Origin: Rubrivivax rivuli
Lineage (GTDB): Bacteria > Pseudomonadota > Gammaproteobacteria > Burkholderiales > Burkholderiaceae_C
Reading direction: 5' to 3'
Assembly (NCBI RefSeq): GCF_004016505.1
Contig: NZ_SACR01000001.1
Coordinates: 310,001 to 374,000, forward strand
Length of the DNA: 64,000 nt
Shown here: positions 46,996-55,737 of the stretch, piece by piece
Position numbering within the stretch: the stretch's first letter is position 1
How the letters are laid out: each line of letters opens with the position of its first letter
The notes under the pieces: generated by a model
Told to the model about the DNA's origin: nothing
The model's database searches: none
Seen by the model: only the letters and a program-made list of their open reading frames with translations
Translations under genes and position numbers: made by a program

Positions 46996-47814
46996 GTGCA
47001 AAACCGCCTCTTCTCGCACCTGCCTCGCATCCTTCGCCCGCTCCACGCCGGGCTGCTCGGCGCGGTGGCCGCCGGCCTGCTGGGCGCGGCCTCCAGCGCC
47101 GGGGCTTTCGGCGGCGCCGGCCACCGGCTCATCGCCGAGACGGCCGAGGCCCGGCTGAGCCCGGCCGCACGTGCCGAGGCGCAACGCCTGCTGGCGCTGG
47201 AGCCCGGAGCCACGCTGGCGAGCATCTCCACCTGGGCCGACGAGAACCGCTCGCTCGGCACCGCGCGCTGGCACTACGTGAACTTCCACCGCGGCGAAAG
47301 CTGCCAGTACGAACCCGCGCGCCTGTGCATCGAGGGTGAATGCGTGGTGGGCGCGCTGCAGAAGCAGATGGCGTTGCTGGCCCAGGCCGGCACCACCGAC
47401 GCCGAGCGTCTCACGGCGCTGAAGTACGTGGTGCACCTGGTGGCCGATGTGCACCAGCCCCTGCACGCGGGTTTCTTCGACGACCGCGGCGGCAACAGCT
47501 TCCAGCTGCAGGCCTTCGAGCGCGGCACCAACCTGCATGCGCTGTGGGACACCGGCCTGGCCGTGAACTGGCCCGGCGGCGACGAGGCCTTCCGCACGGC
47601 GGTGAAAACCGCGCCAGCCCCGGCCGTGCAAGGCACGCCGGTGCTGTGGGCCGAAGAAAGCTGCAAGATCGTGGCGCAGCCGGGCTTCTACCCGGAAGAG
47701 CGCACCCTGCCCGCAAGCTATGCGCCGCGTTGGGCCGGCACGCTGACGCAGCGGCTGCAGGCCGCCAGCGTTCGGCTGGCGCAGGTGCTCAACGAGGCGC
47801 TGGGCGCCCGTTGA
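46996..47814 (+). CDS. S1/P1-type nuclease, secreted
   Basis: Zinc-dependent single-strand nuclease of 272 residues with a signal peptide of about 37 residues; the start codon is GTG. After cleavage at SAGA the mature protein would begin FGGAGH. Of the zinc ligands of the P1 family, His6 (mature numbering), Asp (STWADEN), His (RWHYVNF), the HLVADVHQPLH set, and NLHALWDTG are all present. The exception is Trp1, which is Phe here; only the backbone of that residue binds zinc, so activity may survive. It should act in the periplasm or outside the cell on RNA or ssDNA. Confidence 0.9.
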   Translation: MQNRLFSHLPRILRPLHAGLLGAVAAGLLGAASSAGAFGGAGHRLIAETAEARLSPAARAEAQRLLALEPGATLASISTWADENRSLGTARWHYVNFHRGESCQYEPARLCIEGECVVGALQKQMALLAQAGTTDAERLTALKYVVHLVADVHQPLHAGFFDDRGGNSFQLQAFERGTNLHALWDTGLAVNWPGGDEAFRTAVKTAPAPAVQGTPVLWAEESCKIVAQPGFYPEERTLPASYAPRWAGTLTQRLQAASVRLAQVLNEALGAR

Positions 47815-47824
47815 TCGGCGGGGT

Positions 47825-48385
47825 TCAGGCCGCCTTCCAGAAGATGTAGTCGGCCTGGTAGTTCACCACCTCGCGGCGGCCCTTATCGGCGGCACCGCAG
47901 GCCAGGGCCGGCGCGACGCCGCCCTTGGTGGCCACACGCTGGATGTGCGTCACACCCGTCAGCGCGCCGGCGCCCATCGCGGGGTTGGCCTTCACCAGCT
48001 GCAGCGGGATGCTGCCGGCCCCGGCCGGGGCCACGGCCAGCTGCGTGGCGGTGAGCGAAGAACCGTCGTCCAGCGCCCAGGTGGCGGGCGGGCCGAAGTA
48101 GCGGCCCACGCGGCGGCCGCTGCGGTCTTGCAAAGAGGCCTCGGGGCCGGCAAACACCCACTCGAACTGGCCGGCCGTGCTGGCCTTCTCGCGGCATTCG
48201 TAGGTGATGCGGCCCACGCCCACGGTCTCCATCGCCACGCGGTGGCCGGCGGGCACCTGCACGGCGGACGGCAGCAGGGCCTGGCTGAAGGTGGGGGCGG
48301 CTGTCATCGGGGTGCCGGCGCAGGCCGACAGCAGGGCCGCGGCGGCCAACGTGGCCAGCAGGGCGGGGCGGGTGTTCTTGTGCAT
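47825..48385 (-). CDS. DUF3455 lipoprotein
   Basis: Lipoprotein of 186 residues. The signal peptide with lipobox LLSACAG puts lipidation on Cys21. The body matches the DUF3455 pattern: VPAGHRVAMETVGVGRITYECR, a WVFAGPEASLQDRSGRRVGRYFGPPATWALDDGS core, and the conserved C-terminal YQADYIFWKA. The function of this family is unknown; members are usually extracytoplasmic. It is transcribed away from nothing nearby and converges on the nuclease gene. Confidence 0.88.
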   Translation of the reverse strand: MHKNTRPALLATLAAAALLSACAGTPMTAAPTFSQALLPSAVQVPAGHRVAMETVGVGRITYECREKASTAGQFEWVFAGPEASLQDRSGRRVGRYFGPPATWALDDGSSLTATQLAVAPAGAGSIPLQLVKANPAMGAGALTGVTHIQRVATKGGVAPALACGAADKGRREVVNYQADYIFWKAA

Positions 48386-48491
48386 GCGGACTCCAGGCGG
48401 TGAAGAAGGGTTCGGAGGGTCGGGCGGGGCGTTTCCAGGCGCCCACGCCCTCCCTTACGCGGCCCGGCCCGAAGCGGATGCAGGCCCCGGT

Positions 48492-49190
48492 TCAGACCGG
48501 GCCCACCGAAACCACCGGCCCCGTGGGCGCACCCGTGGGTGAGCCGCCGATGGGTTCAACGCTCACGGCAAAGGCCGCCGTGCCGCGCTGCGCGCTGGCG
48601 GGCAGCAGCAGCGTGGTGGCACGGTCGGCACGCACCAGGCCCAGCGAACGCGGCCCCCCTTGGCTGGGCACCGCCCACAGCTCCAGCGCCTGTGCCGCCG
48701 ACAGCGACGGGGCCTGCAGAGGCTGCAGCACCAGCGCACGGCCATCGGCGCTGAGGCTGGCCACGAAGAGCGCCGGCCCGGCCACGGCGGCGCCGGGCTG
48801 GGGCGCCAGCACCACCACCGTGGGTGCCTGCGGCGGCCCCGGCGTCGGCGGCCAGAGCAGCAGCACCAGCACCGCCGTGCTGGCCAGCGCGCTGAAGCCG
48901 CGCCACAGCGCCAGCGCCTGCCACCAGGGCCGAGGCGCCGCGCCGGTGGCCGCCGCGGCCGGCGGGAAGAGCCGCGCTTCCAGGCCCGTCCACACGCGCT
49001 CGGGCACGGCCACGGGAGGCAGAGCGAGGTACAAGGGCGCCAGGCGCTGTTCCCAGGCCCGCACGGCCCGGCGCAGCGCGGGGTGGGCGCCCAGCAGCGC
49101 CTGCAGGCGCCGGCGCGCGGGGCCGCGCAGGGTGCCCAGCACGTAGCCAGCGGCCAGGCCGTCGGCGCGCTCGGGGCGGCCGTAGTCCAC
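48492..49190 (-). CDS. Anti-sigma factor, RskA-like
   Basis: Membrane-anchored regulator of 232 residues starting with GTG. The cytoplasmic N-terminal domain has ADGLAAGYVLGTLRGPARRRLQALL, the usual opening of RskA-class anti-sigma factors. A membrane helix follows at about residues 95-113 (FSALASTAVLVLLLWP). The periplasmic RskA domain contains the ALELWAVPSQGGPRSLGLV signature. An ECF sigma factor gene is normally just upstream; here the upstream 190 bases hold no such gene, so its partner is elsewhere or lost. Confidence 0.85.
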   Translation of the reverse strand: MDYGRPERADGLAAGYVLGTLRGPARRRLQALLGAHPALRRAVRAWEQRLAPLYLALPPVAVPERVWTGLEARLFPPAAAATGAAPRPWWQALALWRGFSALASTAVLVLLLWPPTPGPPQAPTVVVLAPQPGAAVAGPALFVASLSADGRALVLQPLQAPSLSAAQALELWAVPSQGGPRSLGLVRADRATTLLLPASAQRGTAAFAVSVEPIGGSPTGAPTGPVVSVGPV

Positions 49191-49382
49191 GGCTCAGCCC
49201 GCCGCCGCGGCGCGGCACTGGGAGAGCAAGGGGCAGTGTTGCAAGCGGGTCTCGTGCTGAGTGGCGGTCAGGAGGGATACGCAGCCCAGCCCCAAAGAGA
49301 TGCGCGCAGGGGCGCCCGGACGCGCCCGGCCAAGCCGGCAGCGCGGCAAATGCCACACCCGCGGCCGCGGGCGCTCAGCCGT
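49191..49382. other. Intergenic stretch without a recognised gene
   Basis: 192 bases between the anti-sigma factor and a hypothetical secreted protein. A minus-strand frame ends in TGA at 49194-49196 just before the anti-sigma start, but it reads as a short Cys- and Arg-rich sequence without a good start or sigma-factor motif. I see no promoter or repeat that I can defend. Confidence 0.4.
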
Positions 49383-50591
49383 TCAGGGCTGGAACCAGCT
49401 CACCAGGCCTTCGGCGCCTTGTTGCGGGGGCTCGGCCAGGAAAGCGTGGCGCAGCCGCGGCAGGCCACGTTCGCGCCACCAGGCCTCGGGCTCGGTGCTG
49501 GTCTGCGGGATGGCGGTAAGCGCCTGGCGCTGCAGGCGCAGCGCGGTGATGCGGCCGGCCTCCACGCGCAGCGGCTGTGGCTGCTCGCCCACGCGCAGCA
49601 GGTAGTCGCCGGCGGGCAGGTCGAGCAGGGCGTGCGTGCGCGTGCCCAGCAGCGGCGTGCCCTGCACCCAGCGCCGCGTCGACCGCGTGGTGATGTCGCC
49701 GCCGGGCGGCTCGGGCTGCTCGGCCGTGCCGGCCGGCCACAGCTTGGCACCACCCAGCAGAGGCTCGGCCAGCTTGTTGGGCATCTCGTTGACGAACACC
49801 AGGCCGGCGCGGCCCTCGGCCGGCTTCCAGCTGGCCATCTCGGCGGCGGGCACCCAGCGGCTGTCGGCCAGGGGCACGGCCTCGCGCCACCAGCCGCGGC
49901 GCAGCAGGTCGCGCGGGATCTCGTGGCGCAGCAGCGTCTGCAGGGCCTGCGGCAGCGTCTCTTCGATGGCCTTGCGGTCGAACATGAAGACCCGCTGCGA
50001 GCGCCCGGCGTGCCAAAGCCAGCGGCCGGTGTCGCGGTCGATCACGGCCTCTTCGAAGAGCCAGAACAGGTCGCTGCGGTCTTCACGCCATTGCCAGACC
50101 ACCAGCGCCACGTAGCGCCGCTGCGGGGCCGGCGCCAGCGCCGCCACGATGGCCGCCGGCTGCCGCGAAGGCAGGGCCTGCGTGGCCAGGCGCACCGGCA
50201 CGGGCAGCGCAGGGCCAGGCGGGGCCGCGGTGTAAGCCTGCAGCGCGCTGCAGAAGCGCTGCGTGGCGGGGTCGACGCCCGGCCCGAGGCTCAGGCCGAA
50301 GACCTTGGCGGTGGCCGGCGGCCGGCAGCGCTGGTCGGGCGAGAGCACGACGATCTCCACCTGCTCGGCCGGCAGGGTGTCGGGCAGTTCATCGCGCCAG
50401 ACCTGGTAGCCGCGCCAGAGGTGCCAGGTGGGCGCTTCGGCGGCCAGGGCGATGGGGGCCGGGGCCGATGGGGCCGATGGGGTGGATGGGGCGGCGGCAG
50501 CCGGGCTGCCTGCGGGCTGTGCGCCTGCGCCTGCGGCGGTGGCCAGCCACAGCGGCAGAAGGCGCGGCAACAACACGGTCCAGAGCTTCAT
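49383..50591 (-). CDS. Hypothetical secreted protein
   Basis: Protein of 402 residues, family not recognised. The ATG at 50591 opens a signal peptide (MKLWTVLLPRLLPLWLATAA ending near AGAQ), followed by a Pro/Ala/Ser-rich spacer. The mature region is mixed alpha/beta with distinctive blocks such as VWQWREDRSDLFWLFEEAVIDR, RDTGRWLWHAGRSQRVF and HALLDLPAGDYLLRVG, the last reminiscent of a small beta-sandwich. It diverges from cphA with 136 bases between the starts, so the two could share regulation. Confidence 0.7.
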   Translation of the reverse strand: MKLWTVLLPRLLPLWLATAAGAGAQPAGSPAAAAPSTPSAPSAPAPIALAAEAPTWHLWRGYQVWRDELPDTLPAEQVEIVVLSPDQRCRPPATAKVFGLSLGPGVDPATQRFCSALQAYTAAPPGPALPVPVRLATQALPSRQPAAIVAALAPAPQRRYVALVVWQWREDRSDLFWLFEEAVIDRDTGRWLWHAGRSQRVFMFDRKAIEETLPQALQTLLRHEIPRDLLRRGWWREAVPLADSRWVPAAEMASWKPAEGRAGLVFVNEMPNKLAEPLLGGAKLWPAGTAEQPEPPGGDITTRSTRRWVQGTPLLGTRTHALLDLPAGDYLLRVGEQPQPLRVEAGRITALRLQRQALTAIPQTSTEPEAWWRERGLPRLRHAFLAEPPQQGAEGLVSWFQP

Positions 50592-50727
50592 GCAACAGCA
50601 GGGCAAGAACACGGAGCGCGCGAGTGTGCAGCAAACCCTGGCGGCGAGCCTTGGCCGCACTGGCATCATGCCGAAGCAGCGGCGCCCCGGGGCGCTGTCC
50701 ACCCCCCTTCGAGAAGGAGCCTGCGCG

Positions 50728-53577
50728 ATGCGCATCGTCGAACGCAATGTCTATGTGGGCCCGTCGCTGTACGCGCACTTCCCGGTCATCAAGCTGGTGC
50801 TCGACCTGGGCGCGCTGGAAGCCTGGCCCACCGGCAAGCTGGGGGCGGCTTACGTGGACGCGCTGGTGGCCGCGCTGCCGGGGCTGCAGGAACACGGTTG
50901 CAGCTACCGCGTGCCGGGCGGCTTCATCCGGCGCATGCGCGGCGACGCCGAAGACCCCGACGGCACCTGGCTCGGCCACGTGATGGAGCACGTGGCCATC
51001 GAGCTGCAGAACATCTCGGGCGAGAACGTCACCTTCGGCAAGACACGCAGCATCGACGGCCAGCCCGGCGTCTACACCGTGGTCTACGAGTACGAGCAGC
51101 GCGACCAGGGCATCGAGGCCGGTGAACTCGCCCTCAAACTGCTGTGCAGCCTGCTGCCGGCCGAGCTGCGCCCGGCCGACGTGGTGCCCGAGGATTGGGA
51201 CTGGGCCGAGGCCCGCGACGGCTTCATCCGCTATGCGCAGCGCCGCGCCCTCGGGCCCAGCACCGCCAGCCTGGTGAAGGCCGCGGTCGAGCGCGACATC
51301 CCCTGGCTGCGCCTGAACGAGCAGAGCCTGATCCAGCTGGGCCACGGCAGGTACCAGCAGCGCATCCAGGCCACCGTCACGGGCCGCACCAGCTACATCG
51401 CCGTGGAGCTGGCGCAGGACAAGGAAGAGACGAACAAGATCCTCGCCAACTGCGGCCTGCCCGTGCCGCGGCAGGAACTCGTGCGCAGCGCCGACCGCGC
51501 GGTGCGCGCCGCCGAGCGCCTGGGCTACCCGGTCGTCACCAAGCCCTACAACGGCAACCACGGCCGCGGCATCAGCATCGGCCTGAAGACGCCCGACGAG
51601 GTGCGCGCCGGCTTCGCCGCCGCGCAGGAGCACAGCAGCAGCGTGATCGTGGAGACCTACCTGAACGGCGAAGACCACCGCCTGCTGGTGGTGGGCGGCG
51701 AGCTCATCGCTGCCACCAAGCGCACGCCGGGCCGCGTGATCGGCGACGGCACGCACACCGTGAAGCAGCTGGTGGACATCGTCAACCAGGACCCGCGCCG
51801 CGGCATCGGCCACGAGAAGGTGATGACGCGCATCGAGCTCGACGCGCAGGCCGACATGATGCTCACGCGCCAGGGGCTGACCGTGGACAGCGTGCCCGCC
51901 GCAGGCCAGGAAGTGCTGCTGCGCAGCACCGCCAACCTCAGCACCGGCGGCACCGCCACCGATGTGACCGACATCATCCACCCCGACAACCGCGAGATGG
52001 CCGTGCGCGCCGTCACCGCCATCGGCCTCGACGTGGGCGGCGTCGATTTCCTCTGCCCCGACATCAGCGAGAGCTACAAGGCCGCGGCCAACGCGGGCGC
52101 CGGCATCTGCGAGATCAACGCCGCGCCGGGCTTCCGCATGCACGTGGCGCCCAGCGAGGGCACGCCGCGCGACGCCGCCGGGCCGGTGATCGACATGCTG
52201 TTCCCCCCGGGCACGCCCAGCCGCGTGCCCATTGCCGCCATCACCGGCACCAACGGCAAGACCACCACCAGCCGCATGCTGGCGCACATCACCAAGATGG
52301 CCGGCTACACGCCGGGCCTGACCACCACCGACGGCGTCTACATCGACGGCCAGCGCACCGTGGAAGGCGACATGACGGGGCCGGTCGCCACGCGCATGGT
52401 GCTGGCCGACCCGAAGATCGACATGGCCGTGCTGGAGGTGGCGCGGGGCGGCCTGCTGCGCGCCGGCATGGGCGTGCCCTTCGTCAACGTGGGCGCGGTG
52501 CTCAACGTCAAGAGCGACCACCTCGGCATGAAAGGCATCGACACGCTGGAGCAGCTGGCGGAGGTCAAACGCATCATCGTGGAGGTGGCCAAAGATTGCG
52601 CCGTGCTGAACGCCGACGACGAGAACGTCATCCGCATGAGCGCGCACACCGACGCCAAGCACCTCTGCTACGTCACCACCAACCCCGAACACGCCGTGGT
52701 GCGCGAGCACATCCGCGCCGGCGGCCGCGCCTGTGCGCTGGAAGCCGGTGTGAACGGGCAGATGATCACGCTCTACGACAAGGGCCGGCACATCCCGCTG
52801 ATGTGGACGCACCTGATCCCGGCCACCCTCGAAGGCCGCGCGATGCACAACGTGCAGAACGCGATGTTCGCGGCGGCGCTGGCCTTCAGCCTGGACATCA
52901 AGCTCGACGCCATCCGCCAGGGCCTGCGCACCTTCGACACCACCTTCTTCCAGGCGCCGGGGCGCATGAACGTGTACGACGAGCACCCGTTCAAGGTGAT
53001 CTTCGACTACGCGCACAACGCGCACGCCGTGGGCGTGATGGCCGACCTGGCGCAGCGCCTGGACGTGCGCGGCCGGCGCATCGTGGTGGTGGCCGGGCCG
53101 GGCGACCGGCGCGACGAAGACATCCGCGACATCGCGCGGGCGGTGGCCGGGCGCTTCGACCACTACATCTGCCGGCGCGACGACGGCCTGCGCGGCCGCG
53201 CCAGCGACGAGGTGCCGAACATGATCGCCGCCGTGCTGCGCGCGCAGGGCGTGCGCGAAGACCAGATCACCATCATCCCCGACGAGCAGGAAGCCATCGA
53301 CCACGCCTTGCGCATGGGCCAGTTCGGCGACCTGCTGCTGGTGTTTGCCGACGCCCTCACTCGCAGCTGGAAGCAGGTGACGAAGTTCAGGCCCGAGGGC
53401 GCGGTGGCGCAGGCCGCGCCCGCGATGGCCAGCACACCCAAGGCGGCCGCCGAGGGCGGCGACAGCGGCTCGGAAGACCGCCACCGCAACCCGCTCTCCG
53501 ACGACGGCGCGCTGCTGGCCAGCGGCTTCGTGCGCGACGAACGCGGCCTGCGCTTCGTTGGCGAAGCTTCAGACTGA
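50728..53577 (+). CDS. cphA: Cyanophycin synthetase
   Basis: Enzyme of 949 residues that builds the Asp backbone and Arg side chains of cyanophycin using ATP. AAGGAG precedes the ATG at 50728. The N-domain holds GTWLGHVMEHVAIELQN. The ATP-grasp domain shows GYPVVTKPYNGNHGRGISIGL and EDHRLLVVGGELIAATKR. The Mur-ligase-like domain has its P-loop TGTNGKTTT around residues 505-514, DHLGMKGIDTLEQLAEVK, and FDYAHNAHAV. All three domains look complete. The protein is longer than the usual 870-900 residues because of a hydrophilic C-terminal extension. It is followed 17 bases later by a Mur-ligase homologue. Confidence 0.96.
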   Translation: MRIVERNVYVGPSLYAHFPVIKLVLDLGALEAWPTGKLGAAYVDALVAALPGLQEHGCSYRVPGGFIRRMRGDAEDPDGTWLGHVMEHVAIELQNISGENVTFGKTRSIDGQPGVYTVVYEYEQRDQGIEAGELALKLLCSLLPAELRPADVVPEDWDWAEARDGFIRYAQRRALGPSTASLVKAAVERDIPWLRLNEQSLIQLGHGRYQQRIQATVTGRTSYIAVELAQDKEETNKILANCGLPVPRQELVRSADRAVRAAERLGYPVVTKPYNGNHGRGISIGLKTPDEVRAGFAAAQEHSSSVIVETYLNGEDHRLLVVGGELIAATKRTPGRVIGDGTHTVKQLVDIVNQDPRRGIGHEKVMTRIELDAQADMMLTRQGLTVDSVPAAGQEVLLRSTANLSTGGTATDVTDIIHPDNREMAVRAVTAIGLDVGGVDFLCPDISESYKAAANAGAGICEINAAPGFRMHVAPSEGTPRDAAGPVIDMLFPPGTPSRVPIAAITGTNGKTTTSRMLAHITKMAGYTPGLTTTDGVYIDGQRTVEGDMTGPVATRMVLADPKIDMAVLEVARGGLLRAGMGVPFVNVGAVLNVKSDHLGMKGIDTLEQLAEVKRIIVEVAKDCAVLNADDENVIRMSAHTDAKHLCYVTTNPEHAVVREHIRAGGRACALEAGVNGQMITLYDKGRHIPLMWTHLIPATLEGRAMHNVQNAMFAAALAFSLDIKLDAIRQGLRTFDTTFFQAPGRMNVYDEHPFKVIFDYAHNAHAVGVMADLAQRLDVRGRRIVVVAGPGDRRDEDIRDIARAVAGRFDHYICRRDDGLRGRASDEVPNMIAAVLRAQGVREDQITIIPDEQEAIDHALRMGQFGDLLLVFADALTRSWKQVTKFRPEGAVAQAAPAMASTPKAAAEGGDSGSEDRHRNPLSDDGALLASGFVRDERGLRFVGEASD

Positions 53578-53594
53578 GCCGCGGCACAGCACCC

Positions 53595-55418
53595 GTGCAC
53601 GACGACGATGAAGGCCCGCCACCGGCGTTCGAGAGCTCGCGCCGGCTGACCGGCCCCAACCGCTGGTTTTCGGTGCCGGCCGTGGCCCTGACACCGCTGG
53701 GCGCGGCAGCTGCAGACCCCAGCGCACTGTCCGGCTGGCAGCAGCGTGTGCAAGCGCTGTGCGCCGCCTTGGGCTGGCCGGCGCCGCAAACGCACGTGGC
53801 CACGGGCGCGGCCGGCACGGTGCTGGCCTTCGTGCCGCCCGAGGCCGCGCTGCTGACGGCCACCGACCTCAACGAATGGGCCTGGGAGCGCGCGGCCGAG
53901 GCGCACGCGCCGCTGGCCGCGCAGGGCTTCGCGCTGACGCAGCCCGCGTGCGACGACATAGACGCCATGGCCCGGCACTTCCGCGCCAAGACCGCCGCCG
54001 AGGCCTCGCGCCCGCTGCAGCGCCTGCAAGCCGCCGCCCACGCGCACGGCCTGCCGCTGTTCGACGACGACGACAGCGTCTCCATCGGCATCGGCAGCGG
54101 CAGCCGCACCTGGCCGCGCGCCGTGCTGCCCTTGCCCATGGACGTGCCCTGGTCGCAACTGCACGCGCAACCCGTGCTGCTGGTGACGGGCAGCAACGGC
54201 AAGACCACCACCACGCGGCTGCTGGTGGCGATGGCCGAAGCCGCCGGCCGCGTGGCCGGCCACTGCAGCACCGAAGGCGTGGTGGTGGGCGGGCAGCCCG
54301 TGCACACCGGCGACTACGCCGGCCCGGCCGGCGCCCGCGCCGTGCTGCGGCACCCGGCGGTGCAGTTCGCGGTGCTGGAAACCGCACGCGGCGGCCTGCT
54401 GCGCCGCGGCCTGGTGGCGCGGCAGGCCGATGCCGCCATCGTCACCAACGTCAGCGCCGACCACCTGGGCGAGTACGGCATCGCCAGCGTGGAGGACATC
54501 GCCGAGGCCAAGCTCGTGGTGGCGCACGCGCTGCGCGAGCACGGCACGCTGGTGCTCAACGGCGGCGACGCGGTGCTGATGGCCGTGGCGCGGCGCACGC
54601 CGCACGTGCAGGCGCTGTTCGACGCCGGCCGCGTGGCGCTCTTCGCGCACGACCTGGCACACCCGCTGCTGCAGGCACACCGTGCCACAGGCGCGCCGGT
54701 GTGCGGCAGTGCGGGCGGCGAGCTCGTCTGGGCCCAGGGCGACGTGGAAGCTTCGTTGGGCGAGATCTCGCAGATGCCGCTCACGCTGCAGGGCGCAGCG
54801 CGGCACAACATCGAGAACATCGCCGCCGCGGTGCTGGCCGCACTCGCTGGCGACCTGCCACTGCCGGCGCTGCGCGCCACACTGGCGCAGTTCGGCGCCG
54901 CGCCGCAAGACAACCCCGGCCGCCTGGAACGCTGGCCCTGGCGCGGCGCCACCGTGCTGGTGGACTACGCCCACAACCCCGACGGCCTGGCGCAGCTGCT
55001 GCAGGTGGCACAGGCGCTGAAGCCCGTGCGCCTGGGCCTGCTGCTGGGGCAGGCCGGCAACCGCGACGATGCGGCCATCGCGGGGCTGGCCCAGACCGCG
55101 GCGCGTTTCGCGCCGGCGCGGGTGGTGGTGAAGGAACTGCCGCAGATGCTGCGCGGCCGCGCGCTGGGCGAGGTGCCGGCGCTGCTGGCCGCTGCGCTGC
55201 ATCAGGCCGACCTGCCGGCCCACGCGCTGCAGCACGAGCCCGACGAGAAAGCCGCCGCGCTGGCCCTGCTGGCCTGGGCACAGCCCGGCGACGTGGTGGT
55301 GCTGCCCGTGCACACCACGGCCGTGCGGCAGGCGCTGGCCCAGGTGTTGGCGCAGGGCACGGCCGCTGGCCCAGGTGCCGAAACGGGCGATGTGTCGGCG
55401 CCGACAAGAACTGGCTGA
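53595..55418 (+). CDS. Mur-ligase/cyanophycin-synthetase-like protein without ATP-grasp domain
   Basis: Protein of 607 residues directly after cphA. The GTG at 53595 is the best start, 17 bases past the cphA stop. Residues 1-190 keep RRLTGPNRWFSV, a remnant of the cyanophycin-synthetase N-domain (normally LRGPN). The rest is a Mur-ligase domain with P-loop TGSNGKTTTT (198-207), AVLETARGGLLRRG, NVSADHLGEYGI and VDYAHNPDGL. The ATP-grasp domain of CphA is missing altogether. It may ligate one amino acid to cyanophycin or a dipeptide, or modify the polymer; the reaction is not known to me. Context makes a cyanophycin role likely. Confidence 0.85.
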   Translation: MHDDDEGPPPAFESSRRLTGPNRWFSVPAVALTPLGAAAADPSALSGWQQRVQALCAALGWPAPQTHVATGAAGTVLAFVPPEAALLTATDLNEWAWERAAEAHAPLAAQGFALTQPACDDIDAMARHFRAKTAAEASRPLQRLQAAAHAHGLPLFDDDDSVSIGIGSGSRTWPRAVLPLPMDVPWSQLHAQPVLLVTGSNGKTTTTRLLVAMAEAAGRVAGHCSTEGVVVGGQPVHTGDYAGPAGARAVLRHPAVQFAVLETARGGLLRRGLVARQADAAIVTNVSADHLGEYGIASVEDIAEAKLVVAHALREHGTLVLNGGDAVLMAVARRTPHVQALFDAGRVALFAHDLAHPLLQAHRATGAPVCGSAGGELVWAQGDVEASLGEISQMPLTLQGAARHNIENIAAAVLAALAGDLPLPALRATLAQFGAAPQDNPGRLERWPWRGATVLVDYAHNPDGLAQLLQVAQALKPVRLGLLLGQAGNRDDAAIAGLAQTAARFAPARVVVKELPQMLRGRALGEVPALLAAALHQADLPAHALQHEPDEKAAALALLAWAQPGDVVVLPVHTTAVRQALAQVLAQGTAAGPGAETGDVSAPTRTG

Positions 55419-55482
55419 ACGCCTGCAACCTGGCGCTGTTGAACTGTGGGCTGTCATTCCATTCACAGCCTGCCAGCCGCCG

Positions 55483-55737
55483 ATGCCCCACCACGCCCCT
55501 GAAGCCGGCACCCCGCCGAGCATGCCGCCGGTCGCCCCGCCGCCGAGCCCGCGAGACACCGCCGAGCCCGGCCGCGGCGACGCCTGGCAGGCAGCCTTGT
55601 GCGCCGCCTTGTGCGCCTGCCTGGGCGCGGCGCTGCTGCTGGCGTCGTGCCAAGGCGACGGCGGCGAACCCCTGGCCAGCGGCACCAGCCGCAGCAAGGT
55701 CGCCGCCAGCATCGGCAGCGCCCTCAGCCCGCGCTGA
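55483..55737 (+). CDS. Small hypothetical membrane or lipoprotein-like protein
   Basis: Protein of 84 residues with a Pro-rich N-terminal half and one hydrophobic stretch WQAALCAALCACLGAALLLA followed by SCQGDGG. The Cys after the hydrophobic part resembles a lipobox, but the stretch starts unusually late for a signal peptide. It lies 64 bases after the Mur-ligase homologue and overlaps the end of the convergent gene by 14 bases. Whether it is expressed is uncertain. Confidence 0.45.
   Translation: MPHHAPEAGTPPSMPPVAPPPSPRDTAEPGRGDAWQAALCAALCACLGAALLLASCQGDGGEPLASGTSRSKVAASIGSALSPR

Noticed and set aside
49194..49381. Short minus-strand frame ending just before the anti-sigma start, considered as a truncated sigma factor
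   Set aside because: The translation has no sigma-2 or sigma-4 motif, no good start and a Cys/Arg-rich composition.
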